Of a stretch of 64,000 nt of DNA, positions 54,051-63,055 are shown piece by piece (position 1 is the stretch's first letter; every line of letters begins with the position of its first letter). Source of the stretch: Chloroflexota bacterium (lineage in GTDB: Bacteria > Chloroflexota > UBA11872); the NCBI GenBank assembly GCA_026707585.1, contig JAPOWQ010000041.1:1-64000 (forward strand). Direction: 5' to 3'. The notes below the pieces were generated by a model. That model was not told the origin of the DNA. It ran no database searches and saw nothing but the letters and a program-made list of their open reading frames with translations. The position numbers were made by a program, and so were the translations under genes.

Positions 54051-54752
54051 CTATGGCAGGAGCCGTCGGGTTGGCAGGGGGCCGAGGCGCGAATCGGCGC
54101 GGAAGGCTTCGGCGAAGGCGACGCCGGCCTGGAGGCCACGGTAGGCCGCGACGGTCTCGGCTGCTTCGCCAAGCTCAAAACCGTGGGACTCGCGAAAGGA
54201 GGCGGCCAGCGAGACGTGGGCGTCGAGGGCGTGGTGCTTGGCTTCGAGCGTGTTGGTTATGTCAACCAACTCGGTGGGAATGAAACCAGCGGTCCAGGTG
54301 CGCTCGTAAGCGAGGAGAACGGGCGGCTGGGGCAGGGGATCGCCTTCGCAAAGGACGTTGGGCGCGGCGGACATTTCGGCGGCGGCGCGGGCAATGTCCC
54401 AGGCGCCGCTCGCGTCGAGGATGTTGCCGAGGGGGGCAGGGGCCAGCAGGAGGTCGGGCTTGCGGGCGCGGAGGGTCTCCACGAGCTTGACGCGGGTGAC
54501 GGCGTCGGCCTGGACTGCGAAGTCGGAGTGGTCCATCCAGATCAGATCGACGCCCAGGCGCTCCGCAGCGGTCTCCGCTTCGGCGCGGCGGCGGGACGCT
54601 AGCTCTCGGGGCGGAACGTCTTCCAGGGCGGAGTTTCCGTTAGCGACGGTGACGATGGTCACCTCATCGCCGCGCTTGCGATACCGCGCCATGGTGCCGC
54701 CGGCGGCGAACTCGGCGTCGCCGGGACGGGCGGCTATGGCGATGACGCGCAT
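54051..54752 (-). CDS. LmbE/PIG-L-like protein with degenerate zinc site
   Basis: The 233-aa sequence keeps the fold pattern of LmbE/PIG-L N-deacetylases (MRVIAIAARPGDAEFAAGGT, EVTIVTVANG, AETAAERLGVDLIWMDHSDF, RKPDLLLAPAPLG). The hallmark AHPDDE is ARPGDA: the zinc His and the catalytic Asp are lost. The later HPDH that supplies another zinc ligand is absent (GNILDASGAW). It is therefore probably not a zinc deacetylase. It ends where the dinG coding region begins, and is divergent from obg. Confidence 0.75.
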   Translation of the reverse strand: MRVIAIAARPGDAEFAAGGTMARYRKRGDEVTIVTVANGNSALEDVPPRELASRRRAEAETAAERLGVDLIWMDHSDFAVQADAVTRVKLVETLRARKPDLLLAPAPLGNILDASGAWDIARAAAEMSAAPNVLCEGDPLPQPPVLLAYERTWTAGFIPTELVDITNTLEAKHHALDAHVSLAASFRESHGFELGEAAETVAAYRGLQAGVAFAEAFRADSRLGPLPTRRLLP

Positions 54753-54859
54753 ACGGACGTCAGCTCCTGGGATGGACCGTTCGGGCGTCGAGTGTAGCGA
54801 GGGCGGTCTAGCCCCCGAGGCTGCGCCACAATGTTGATGGATGACGCAGGGATTGTGTG

Positions 54860-56167
54860 ATGTCGCCAGACCGCACCACTGAGCGCGGCTTTTTCGATGA
54901 GGCGAGCATTTACGTCCGCGCCGGATCGGGCGGGGACGGGGTGTCGCACTTTCGGCGGGAGAAGTACGTGCCGCGGGGCGGGCCGGACGGTGGGGACGGC
55001 GGCCGCGGCGGCGACGTGGTGCTGCGGGCCCGGTCCAACCTGCACGCGCTGACGGCGTTCCGATACAAGCGGCGGTTTATTGCGGCGAACGGCGGGAGGG
55101 GCGAGGGCAAGAAGCGGCACGGGGCCAACGGCGAGGGCGTAACCGTGGACGTGCCCTGCGGCACCGTGGCGTATGACGACCGGACCGGGGCCGTGCTGGC
55201 GGACCTGGTGGAGGAAGGCCAGACCGTGGTGGTTGCCGAAGGCGGCCGCGGCGGGCTGGGCAACGTGCACTTCAAGTCGGCGCGCTTCCAGACGCCGGAA
55301 CTCGCCACGCGCGGCGGCGGCGGGCAAGAGCGGCAGGTGCGCCTGGAGCTGGAGTTGCTGGCGGACATCGGGCTGGTGGGGGCGCCCAACGCGGGGAAGT
55401 CGTCGTTGCTGGCGCGTCTGAGCGCGGCCAGGCCCAAGGTTGCGCCGTATCCATTCACGACGCTCGAGCCGGTGCTGGGGGTGGTGCAAGCGGGCGACTC
55501 GGGCGTGGTGTTTGCCGATTTGCCGGGGCTGATCGAAGGGGCCAGCGGCGGGGCGGGACTGGGCATGGCGTTTCTGCGTCACGTGCGGCGGGCGCGGGTG
55601 CTGGTGCACGTGGTGGACGGGTCGGGGCTGGAAGGTGATCCGTTCGAGGCGTTCCAGGCGATCGACGCGGAGTTGGGAGCGTTTAGCGAGGACCTGCTGG
55701 AGCGTCCGCGGATCGTTGCCTTCAACAAGATGGACCTGCTGGAAGCGCGCGAACTGTGGCCCGACTTCGAGGCGCTGGTGCTGGCGGAGGGCTACGAGGC
55801 GGTGGCGGTCTCGGCAGCGAGCGGGACGGGGTTGCGCGAACTGGTGGGACGGACCGTGGGAGTGCTGGCGGAAGCGCCGCCGGCGCCGCGGCCAGAGCCC
55901 GAGGAGACGGCGGTCCTGCGGCCGTCGCCGGTGGACGAGCCGGCGCAGCTGTTTCGACGATCGGACGGCGCATACGTGGTGCGGGACGCGCGGCTGGAAG
56001 GCCTGGCGCGCAAGCTGAACTTCGATACGCCTGACGCGGCGGACTACTTCCAGCGGCAGCTTGATCGCCGCGGGGTTACGGAACGGCTGGAGCGGGCGGG
56101 AACGACGGCCGGCGATACGGTGGTGGTGGGTGAGTTGGAGTTCGAGTGGATGGCGCCGGGGCTGTGA
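54860..56167 (+). CDS. obg: Obg/CgtA GTPase
   Basis: The 435-aa protein starts at ATG 54860, 7 nt after AGGGA. The Gly-rich Obg fold is clear (YVRAGSGGDGVSHFRREKYV, GGDGGRGGDVVL, GGRGGLGNVHF). The G domain has G1 GAPNAGKSSLL, G3 DLPGLIEGAS and G4 FNKMD. A C-terminal OCT domain begins near YVVRDARLEGLARKL. Obg is an essential GTPase in late 50S ribosome assembly and stress control. A Pro/Glu-rich linker (APPAPRPEPEE) joins the G and OCT domains. Confidence 0.97.
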   Translation: MSPDRTTERGFFDEASIYVRAGSGGDGVSHFRREKYVPRGGPDGGDGGRGGDVVLRARSNLHALTAFRYKRRFIAANGGRGEGKKRHGANGEGVTVDVPCGTVAYDDRTGAVLADLVEEGQTVVVAEGGRGGLGNVHFKSARFQTPELATRGGGGQERQVRLELELLADIGLVGAPNAGKSSLLARLSAARPKVAPYPFTTLEPVLGVVQAGDSGVVFADLPGLIEGASGGAGLGMAFLRHVRRARVLVHVVDGSGLEGDPFEAFQAIDAELGAFSEDLLERPRIVAFNKMDLLEARELWPDFEALVLAEGYEAVAVSAASGTGLRELVGRTVGVLAEAPPAPRPEPEETAVLRPSPVDEPAQLFRRSDGAYVVRDARLEGLARKLNFDTPDAADYFQRQLDRRGVTERLERAGTTAGDTVVVGELEFEWMAPGL

Positions 56168-56337
56168 TAGGTTTTTCCCGAGCGACCATGCGACATCCAA
56201 GCTGCGAGACGCCTCGCGCCACACGCACCGCCACTATCTAGCCCCTGCCGCGCGCCGGCGGGGGCCGTGCCCGCGCCAATGTCGCGGGATTCCTCGAATG
56301 ACTACCTCGTTTCCTCGTTCCGCGTGGAGCGTCTTCC

Positions 56338-58131
56338 ATGAATGTTGATCAAACGTACGACCGCCTGTACCGGGTGCGGCACTCGGCCGCGCACGTGCTG
56401 GCCACGGCGATGCTGGACCTGTTTCCGGATGCCCAGATGGGCATCGGTCCGCCGACCGACGACGGCTTCTACTACGACTTCGAGCTGCCGCGGGCGCTGA
56501 CGCCGGACGACCTGACGGCGCTGCAGAAGCTGATGCTGAAGCACAAGAAGGCGAATTATCCGTTCGAGTACTCGGAGCACGACCGCGACGCGGCGCTGGC
56601 CTACTTCGAGGAAACCAACCAGCCGTTCAAGGTCGAGCTGATCAACGACCTGCCGGACGACGAGACGATCAGCTACTACACGTCCGGGCCATTCGTGGAC
56701 CTGTGCCGGGGTCCGCACGTGGACAGCACGGGCGAGATCGGGGCGTTCAAGCTGCTGTCGATCGCCGGCGCGTACTGGCGCGGCGACGAGAACCGGGCGC
56801 AGCTGCAGCGGGTGTACGGCACGGCGTTCGAAACGAAGGCGGAGCTGGACGCGCACCTGGCGCGGTTGGAGGAGGCAAAACGCCGCGACCACCGGACGCT
56901 GGCCCGCGACCTGGACCTGTTTTCGATCAATCCGGCCATCGGCGCCGGGCTGGTGCTGTGGCATGCCAAGGGCTCACTGGTGCGGGAGTTGCTGGAGACG
57001 TTTTGGCGGGAGGAGCACCGGCGACGCGGGTACGACATGGTCTATTCGCCGCACATCGGGCGGCGCGAGCTCTGGGAAACCAGCGGGCACACGCAGTGGT
57101 TCTCCGAGGGGCTGTTCCCGGAGATGGAGCTGGAGCACCAGACCTTCATCAACAAGCCGATGAACTGCCCCTTCCACGTCAAGATTTTCGACTCGCAGAC
57201 GCGCAGCTACCGGGATCTGCCGCTGCGGTACGGGGAGCTGGGCACGGTCTACCGCTTCGAGCGCTCGGGCACGCTGCACGGGGCGCTGCGGGTGCGCGGG
57301 CTGACGCAGGACGACGCCCACATCTTCTGCCGGCGCGACCAGTTCACGGACGAGGTGGCCGGGGCGCTGGACCTGGCCAAGTTCATCTACCAGACGTTTG
57401 GCTTCAGCGAGTACATCGTGGAACTGAGCGTGCGCGACGCCTCGGGGTCCGAGAAGTACGCCGGTGACGACGACTTGTGGGAATTGGCCGAGCAAGGGCT
57501 GGTGGAGGCACTGGAGCGGCACGAGATGGCCTACACGCGGGTTGAGGGCGAGGCGGCCTTTTACGGGCCCAAGATCGACATCCAGGTGGCCGACGCCATC
57601 GGCCGCCGCTGGCAGCTGACGACGGTGCAGGTGGACTTCAACCTGCCGGAACGCTTCGACATCACCTACGAGGACGCCGACGGCACGCGGCAGCGGCCGG
57701 TGATGGTGCATCGGGCGATATTCGGAGCGATGGAGCGGTTCGTGGCGGTGCTGATCGAGCACTTCGCGGGCGCGTTCCCGGTGTGGCTGTCGCCGGTGCA
57801 GGTGGCCGTGATCCCGATTGCGGACCGGCACGCCGAATACTGCGAGGGCGTGGCCGAGCGGCTGCGAGAGGCCGGGCTGCGGGTGCAGGTGGACGCGCGG
57901 GCCGAGCGCATGAACCGCAAGATTCGCGACGCGCAACTCCAAAAGACGCCCTACATGCTCATCGCCGGAGACCGCGACATCAAGGCCGGCAAGGTCTCGG
58001 TGCGGCTGCGGACCGAGGAGGACCTGGGGGCGATGACGGTTGACGAGCTGCTGGAGGCTGTGCTGCCCGTGGTCGAGTCGCGCGCTCCGCACGGCCTGGG
58101 GTTGGGCAACGCGAGCGCCGATGGTGGCTGA
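56338..58131 (+). CDS. thrS: Threonine-tRNA ligase lacking the TGS domain
   Basis: The 597-aa enzyme begins directly at the editing domain: HSAAHVL (HxxxH) and VDLCRGPHV (CxxxH) are intact. The class II catalytic core has motif 2 TVYRFERSGTLHG, the zinc-binding Cys in NKPMNCPFH and motif 3 near HRAIFGAMERFV. The anticodon-binding domain ends the protein (VAVIPIADRH; DARAERMNRKIRDA). The ~60-residue N-terminal TGS domain of E. coli ThrS is missing, as in some other lineages. GGAG lies 8 nt before the ATG. No T-box is visible in the 170-nt leader. Confidence 0.96.
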   Translation: MNVDQTYDRLYRVRHSAAHVLATAMLDLFPDAQMGIGPPTDDGFYYDFELPRALTPDDLTALQKLMLKHKKANYPFEYSEHDRDAALAYFEETNQPFKVELINDLPDDETISYYTSGPFVDLCRGPHVDSTGEIGAFKLLSIAGAYWRGDENRAQLQRVYGTAFETKAELDAHLARLEEAKRRDHRTLARDLDLFSINPAIGAGLVLWHAKGSLVRELLETFWREEHRRRGYDMVYSPHIGRRELWETSGHTQWFSEGLFPEMELEHQTFINKPMNCPFHVKIFDSQTRSYRDLPLRYGELGTVYRFERSGTLHGALRVRGLTQDDAHIFCRRDQFTDEVAGALDLAKFIYQTFGFSEYIVELSVRDASGSEKYAGDDDLWELAEQGLVEALERHEMAYTRVEGEAAFYGPKIDIQVADAIGRRWQLTTVQVDFNLPERFDITYEDADGTRQRPVMVHRAIFGAMERFVAVLIEHFAGAFPVWLSPVQVAVIPIADRHAEYCEGVAERLREAGLRVQVDARAERMNRKIRDAQLQKTPYMLIAGDRDIKAGKVSVRLRTEEDLGAMTVDELLEAVLPVVESRAPHGLGLGNASADGG

Positions 58132-58204
58132 GTCATCAACGGAGCACTAACCGCGGCGCCGCTAGGATTGCGGTGAGCCCTACGTGACCCGGAGGACGCC
58201 CCGG

Positions 58205-58978
58205 ATGCCGCCCGTCCGCTACGACTTCAGCGATTCGTCGGTCCTCATTACCGGCGGCACGCAGGGTATTGGGTTGGCGGTGGCGGAGGCATTTGCGCGG
58301 GCCGGGGCGAACGTCGCCATTTGCGCCCGGACCGAATCGGACGTGGCGGAGGCGGTGGCGGCGCTGGACGAACTGGGTTCGGGGGCGGTTTACGGCACCA
58401 CGGCGGACCTGGCCGAGCCGGACGACGTGGGGCGGCTGTTCGAGGACGTGGTTGCGAATCTCGGCGCTCCCGACATCCTGGTGAACAACGCGGCGGCGCA
58501 AGGCAACTTCCCGTTTCCCGAGATGGACCTTCAGCGCTGGCGCTGGATGTCGCAGGTCAACCTGGAGGCGCCCTTCGAGCTCTCGCGCCGCTTCGTGCTG
58601 GCGCGGCCCGAACCCGGCGGCGCCATCATCAACGTCGTCACCAACCAGGTCATCCGCCACGCTCGAGGGCGCGTGGGTTACGGGTCCAGCAAGGTCGGCC
58701 TGGTGGGGCTGACCCGCACAATGGCGCTGGAACTGGCGCACCGGGGCATCCGCGTGAATGCCATCGCGCCGGGATTCGTGGACGTACCGCGCATTTATCG
58801 CGAATTCGACGACGTCGACGACCGCCTGGCGGCCATGCCGTCAGGCCGCTTCGTCACGCCGGACGAAGTCGCGCAGGCGGTCCTGTTCCTGTCGTCCGAC
58901 GCAGCCTCGGCGATCAGCGGAGTCGTGCTGCCGGTGGACGGCGGACACGCGCTCGACGGCACCTGGGTGCGCGATTAA
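58205..58978 (+). CDS. Short-chain dehydrogenase/reductase (SDR)
   Basis: ATG 58205 is preceded by GGAGG at 10 nt; a GTG at 58184 is less likely. The protein is 257 aa. It has ITGGTQGIGLAVAEAF, NNAAAQGNFPF, Tyr-x-x-x-Lys in GYGSSKVGLVG and SGVVLPVDGGH. The usual catalytic Ser position reads NVVTNQVIRHA, where Thr or Asn stands in for Ser, which may lower or alter activity. The substrate is unknown. It lies between thrS and surE, all on the plus strand. Confidence 0.9.
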   Translation: MPPVRYDFSDSSVLITGGTQGIGLAVAEAFARAGANVAICARTESDVAEAVAALDELGSGAVYGTTADLAEPDDVGRLFEDVVANLGAPDILVNNAAAQGNFPFPEMDLQRWRWMSQVNLEAPFELSRRFVLARPEPGGAIINVVTNQVIRHARGRVGYGSSKVGLVGLTRTMALELAHRGIRVNAIAPGFVDVPRIYREFDDVDDRLAAMPSGRFVTPDEVAQAVLFLSSDAASAISGVVLPVDGGHALDGTWVRD

Positions 58979-59015
58979 CGGCGCGCTGCGCCTCTGCAAC
59001 GGGCGGGGTGCTTGA

Positions 59016-59807
59016 GTGAATCTAGTCGTAGCTAACGACGACGGGATCGACGTACCGGGCATCTGGGCGCTGGCGCGTGAGCTGTCGAAGCTTGGACAAG
59101 TGGCGGTGTACGCGCCGACGCGAAACTTCAGCGGAGCGGGGATGTCCGTCCTGCTGGAGCGAGTGACCCGGCTGAGCCGCGCCGCGCCCCCGCCGGGCGT
59201 CGACCCGGACATTCCGGCGTTCACGCTGGAAGCGCCGCCGGCCTCGCTGGCTGCCGTCGGCGCCGTGCACGCCTTTGGCGGGAAGGTCGACGCGCTGGTG
59301 TCGGGCATTAACCTCGGATGGAATCCCGGCGAAGAGCCGTACAAGGTGTCAGGCACCGCCGGTGCGGCCCAGGTGGCGGTCGAGCGCGGTTTGCTTGGCG
59401 TGGCGGTTTCGGCGGAGTACTTCGCCGCCGCCAGGCAATTCGGGGAAATTGCGGTGGCGACCCGGCGGCTGCTGGGGGCCATTCGCGCCGGGTTCGATCC
59501 GCTGCCCAACGTGCTGGTGAACGTGAACGTGCCGGAGGACTTTGGCAAGGACACGCCGGTGCGGCTGACCACCCCGAGCCTGAATACGATGTTCAGCGAA
59601 TTCAGGCTGGAGGAGTGCGTGGCCGATGAGCATGGCGTGGACCTGCGCTTTGAGTTCGGCCACTACTTCGACCGTGAGCCGACACCGGGCGACGAAGTAC
59701 ACGCGCTGGCGGAGGGCGTGGTGTCGATAGCGGTAACGGGACCTCGTCCCAGCGAAGTGTTGATGGAGGAACCGTGGCCGGACGTCGTCCGAGAATTCAG
59801 GGCCTGA
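59016..59807 (+). CDS. surE: 5'/3'-nucleotidase SurE
   Basis: GTG 59016 gives MNLVVANDDGIDVPGIWALA with the acidic metal-binding pair Asp-Asp. NFSGAGMSVLLER and VSGINLGWNPGEEPYKVSGT (the metal-binding Asn and the Ser/Thr loop) are typical of SurE. The 263-aa length fits. SurE dephosphorylates nucleoside monophosphates and is linked to stationary-phase survival and nucleotide quality control. It starts 37 nt after the SDR gene and is probably in the same operon. Confidence 0.94.
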   Translation: MNLVVANDDGIDVPGIWALARELSKLGQVAVYAPTRNFSGAGMSVLLERVTRLSRAAPPPGVDPDIPAFTLEAPPASLAAVGAVHAFGGKVDALVSGINLGWNPGEEPYKVSGTAGAAQVAVERGLLGVAVSAEYFAAARQFGEIAVATRRLLGAIRAGFDPLPNVLVNVNVPEDFGKDTPVRLTTPSLNTMFSEFRLEECVADEHGVDLRFEFGHYFDREPTPGDEVHALAEGVVSIAVTGPRPSEVLMEEPWPDVVREFRA

Positions 59808-59835
59808 GCGGCCGCCGAGGGGAGTGACGGAGCCA

Positions 59836-61347
59836 ATGAGCGTTCAATCCGACCTGGGCGACCTGAAGGCCCGACTGCGCGAGGCGCGTGATATTTCGTC
59901 GTCGGCGGCGGTCCTCTATTGGGACCAGTCCACCTACATGCCCACGGGCGGCGCGGCGGGGCGCGGGCGGCAACTGGCGGTGCTGAGCCGGCTGGCGCAT
60001 GAGAGTGCGACGGATCCGGAAATCGGGCGGTTGCTGGACCGGCTCACGCCGTACACGGAGTCCCTGCCGTCGGAGCACGACGACGCCGCGCTGATTCGAG
60101 TGGCACGCCACGACTACGAGCGCGTGACGCGCGTGCCCGCCGAGTACAGCGAGCGCGCGGCCAAACACGCGTCCGCCACCTACGCGGCCTGGGTGGAGGC
60201 GCGGCCGAAGAACGACTTCGCGACGATGCGTCCGATGCTGGAGACGACGCTGGACCTCAGCCGCGAATACGCCGGCTTCTTCCCGGGCTACGAGCACATT
60301 GCCGATCCGCTGATCGACGACGCGGACGAGGGCATGACCGTGGCTCGCATCCGGCCCGTGTTCGACGAACTGCGGGCGGGGCTGACGCCGCTGGTGGCGC
60401 GGATTGCGGCCGCCGACCAGGTAGACGATGGGCCGGTGCGCAAGCACTTTCCGCAGGCGCAGCAGTCGAGGTTCGCGGAGAAGGTGATCCGGTCAATTGG
60501 GTTCGACTACGAGCGTGGGCGGCTGGACCCGACGGCGCATCCGTTCATGACGCGCTTCGGTCATGGGGATACGCGGATCACCACGCGCACGAACGAAGAC
60601 TTCCTGGCCGAACAGCTCTTCAGCACCATCCACGAAGCCGGACACGCGCTGTACGAGCAGGGCACGCGGGCCGAGGACGATGGGTTGCCACTGGGCGGCG
60701 GGACGTCGGCGGGGGTGCACGAGAGCCAGTCGCGGCTCTGGGAGAACATCGTGGGCCGCAGCCTGGGGTTCTGGTCGCACTGGTATCCGACTCTTCAGGC
60801 GGAGTTTCCAGAGCAACTGCGGAACGTGAACCTGCGCGACTTCTACGCGGCCGTCAACCGGGTGGAGCCGTCGCTGATCCGGACCGACGCGGACGAGGTG
60901 ACCTACAACCTGCACGTGATGATCCGGTTCGACCTGGAGCTGCAACTGCTGGAGGGCGACCTGGCGGTGGCCGACCTGCCCGAGGCCTGGCACGCGCGCT
61001 ACCAGGCGGACCTGGGCGTGCGAGCGCCGGACGACCGAGACGGTGTGCTGCAGGACGTGCACTGGTACGCCGGAAGCATCGGCGGAGCCTTCCAGTGCTA
61101 CACCCTGGGGAACATCATCGGGGCGCAGCTGTACGAGGCGGCGCTGCGTGAACGGTCGGAAATCCCAGAGCAGATCGCGAGCGGGGACACGTCATCACTG
61201 CTGGAGTGGATGACGACCAACGTGTACCGGGTGGGGCGGCGGCTGACGCCGGATCAGCTGATCGAGCGAGTCTGCGGCGGGCCGCTGGACGCGCAGCCGT
61301 TGCTGCGTCGGCTGACGGCGAAGTTCGAGGACCTGTACGCGCTCTGA
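59836..61347 (+). CDS. Carboxypeptidase Taq (M32) family metallopeptidase
   Basis: The 503-aa protein has the M32 zinc motif TIHEAGHALYEQG (HExxH), the downstream Glu in VHESQSRLWENIVGRS, and the family sequences DEVTYNLHVMIRFDLE and GSIGGAFQCYTLGNI. It removes C-terminal residues from peptides, with broad specificity, in the cytoplasm. ATG 59836 is preferred over GTG 59824. It follows surE by 28 nt and is followed by a repeat and a terminator-like hairpin. Confidence 0.96.
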   Translation: MSVQSDLGDLKARLREARDISSSAAVLYWDQSTYMPTGGAAGRGRQLAVLSRLAHESATDPEIGRLLDRLTPYTESLPSEHDDAALIRVARHDYERVTRVPAEYSERAAKHASATYAAWVEARPKNDFATMRPMLETTLDLSREYAGFFPGYEHIADPLIDDADEGMTVARIRPVFDELRAGLTPLVARIAAADQVDDGPVRKHFPQAQQSRFAEKVIRSIGFDYERGRLDPTAHPFMTRFGHGDTRITTRTNEDFLAEQLFSTIHEAGHALYEQGTRAEDDGLPLGGGTSAGVHESQSRLWENIVGRSLGFWSHWYPTLQAEFPEQLRNVNLRDFYAAVNRVEPSLIRTDADEVTYNLHVMIRFDLELQLLEGDLAVADLPEAWHARYQADLGVRAPDDRDGVLQDVHWYAGSIGGAFQCYTLGNIIGAQLYEAALRERSEIPEQIASGDTSSLLEWMTTNVYRVGRRLTPDQLIERVCGGPLDAQPLLRRLTAKFEDLYAL

Positions 61348-61375
61348 GGAGTCTTTTGCAAAACCCTGGGGGCGG

Positions 61376-61435
61376 GTGCCCGGAAGACCCTCACCCCAAC
61401 CCTCTCCCAGAGGGAGAGGGAGAAAGAGCGGCCCC
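61376..61435. repeat. Dispersed intergenic repeat, copy 2
   Basis: GTGCCCGGAAGACCCTCACC followed by the dyad CCCTCTCCC AGA GGGAGAGGG, matching 35243-35315. The element lies between two convergently unrelated genes, as REP-like sequences usually do. Confidence 0.45.
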
Positions 61436-61459
61436 GCTTTCAAAGCCGAGGCGGGGTTT
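61431..61459 (+). terminator. Probable terminator after the M32 peptidase gene
   Basis: CCCCGC ... GCGGGG stem with a TTTCAAAGCCGAG loop, followed by TTTC. It is about 85 nt after the stop codon. Confidence 0.45.
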
Positions 61460-61497
61460 CGCAAGGGTCTCTCTGAGGCGGGAAGACGCGCCGGCTC

Positions 61498-62619
61498 ATG
61501 CGTGAGGTCGGTGTGAACGAGGACGCACCGCGCGCTCCCCGGGCTGACGAATTCAATGAACTCGTGGCCCAGGTCAATCGGGTCATGCGCGAGGAGGTGG
61601 GCGCCGCTCCTACGTACGGCGAGGAGTGGCCGCGGATTTACTGCTTGGAGAACCTGGAGAACATCCGGGTGATTCGCGCGGACGGGCGGATCGTGTCGTC
61701 GGCGGCCATCTATCCGCATGAGGTCCGGTTTGGCGATGCGCGGCTGCGGGTAGGTGGGATTACCGGGGTTGCGACGGATTCGGCCTACCGGCGACGCGGA
61801 TATGGGACGCGGGTTATGGAGGCCTGTATCGAGCGCATGGGGGAGCTGGGGTGTCAGCTGAGCCTGTTGGGGTCCGGCGTGCCGAGCTGGTACCGGAAGC
61901 TGGGCTGGGAGTACGCGGGGGTGGAGCGGAGGTACCAGTTCAGCCGGGGAAACCGGCGCCTGCTGCCGACGGATAGGGACCTGGTGATGCGAGCGGTAGA
62001 GGATGGCGATTTCGAGACGCTGGCGGCGATCCACACGGCGCGGTCGCTGGGCGGCGTGCGGTCGGCGGACTTGCTGCGGTCGATGTGGTCACCGAAGCCG
62101 CGAGCGGCGGTATGGGTTGCGCTTCGTGACGGGGAAGTCGGGGCCTACCTGCGGGTGCGCGGAACGTCGGTGACGGAGTACGGGGGACCCGCCAAGCTTG
62201 TGCTGCCGATGCTGGCGCGTCTGCTGGAGTCTTGGGACGACCCCGCGGTTCCTACCTCCACGCGCTCGATCGAGGAGCGGCAGGTCAACACCAAGCCAAC
62301 GGTGCACGCCAGCCTGGACGCGCCGTGGCGACCCGACGACGTGACCGAGGCCCTGGACGCGATGGGGATCCTGCGGTCAGCGGGTTACGTGCGGATGATT
62401 CGGATCGAGGATCCGCAGGGGCTGCTGCGGGCGTACGGGCGCACGGACCTGAACGCGCGGGCCGATGGCGACCGGATCGTGGTGGAGACGGGAGACCGGA
62501 CGCTGCGGCTGAGTCGCACCGATGCGGTGAAGCTGTTCTTTGGCCCGGAGCGGCCGGTCCAGCCGGACGTGGCGGGGTTGCCGTTCGTGTTTCACGTGTG
62601 GTTGGCGGACCGGGTGTAG
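61498..62619 (+). CDS. GNAT acetyltransferase with C-terminal SCP2-like domain (Eis-like)
   Basis: The 373-aa protein has an N-terminal GNAT fold with the acetyl-CoA loop ITGVATDSAYRRRGYGTRVM (V-x-x-x-x-R-R-R-G-Y-G). A second, degenerate GNAT half (about residues 155-270) follows, and a C-terminal sterol-carrier-like domain (ARADGDRIVVETGDRTLRLS, KLFFGPERP). This is the Eis-type architecture, in which members acetylate aminoglycosides, polyamines or proteins; the substrate here is unknown. GTG 61513 is an alternative start. Confidence 0.88.
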   Translation: MREVGVNEDAPRAPRADEFNELVAQVNRVMREEVGAAPTYGEEWPRIYCLENLENIRVIRADGRIVSSAAIYPHEVRFGDARLRVGGITGVATDSAYRRRGYGTRVMEACIERMGELGCQLSLLGSGVPSWYRKLGWEYAGVERRYQFSRGNRRLLPTDRDLVMRAVEDGDFETLAAIHTARSLGGVRSADLLRSMWSPKPRAAVWVALRDGEVGAYLRVRGTSVTEYGGPAKLVLPMLARLLESWDDPAVPTSTRSIEERQVNTKPTVHASLDAPWRPDDVTEALDAMGILRSAGYVRMIRIEDPQGLLRAYGRTDLNARADGDRIVVETGDRTLRLSRTDAVKLFFGPERPVQPDVAGLPFVFHVWLADRV

Positions 62620-62736
62620 GCACCGGAGGGACCGCGAACTCGTCTGCTAGGTTGCTGACTGAGGGAGCGCGGCCCTCGCCCCGGGGCGGACGGGTAAACG
62701 TTGAATGAACCCACCGCCGACGAGGAGGGCGAGGTC

Positions 62737-63021
62737 ATGGCCAGCATCGAATCGATACATCCCGGAACGCATCTGGCGGAGATGCTTGAGGAGCTTGAGG
62801 TCTCGCAGTACCGCCTGGCGCGGACGGTGGGCGTGCCGCCGCGGAGGATCAACGAGATCGTTCACGGACGGCGGTCGGTTACGGCGGATACGGCGCTGCG
62901 GCTGGGTAAGGCGTTGGGGATGACGCCGGAGTTCTGGCTGAATCTGCAGCGGATGTACGACCTGGAGGTTGCGCGGGCCACGACGGACCTGAGTTCGATC
63001 GAGCCGCTGGTGGCGACGTAG
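62737..63021 (+). CDS. HigA-family XRE-type regulator without adjacent HigB toxin
   Basis: ATG 62737 is preceded by GGAGGG at about 7 nt and gives 94 aa starting MASIESIHPGTHLAEMLEEL. The HigA pattern is clear: HPGTHLAEMLEEL, YRLARTVGVPPRRINEIVHG with the HTH recognition helix, and LGKALGMTPEFWLNLQRMYD. HigA antitoxins repress their operon and neutralise the HigB ribonuclease. No HigB/RelE-like frame lies on either side, so this is a solitary copy, maybe an autonomous regulator. Confidence 0.9.
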   Translation: MASIESIHPGTHLAEMLEELEVSQYRLARTVGVPPRRINEIVHGRRSVTADTALRLGKALGMTPEFWLNLQRMYDLEVARATTDLSSIEPLVAT

Positions 63022-63055
63022 TCGCGACCTCGTCAAACACGCCGCGGCGATGCCT

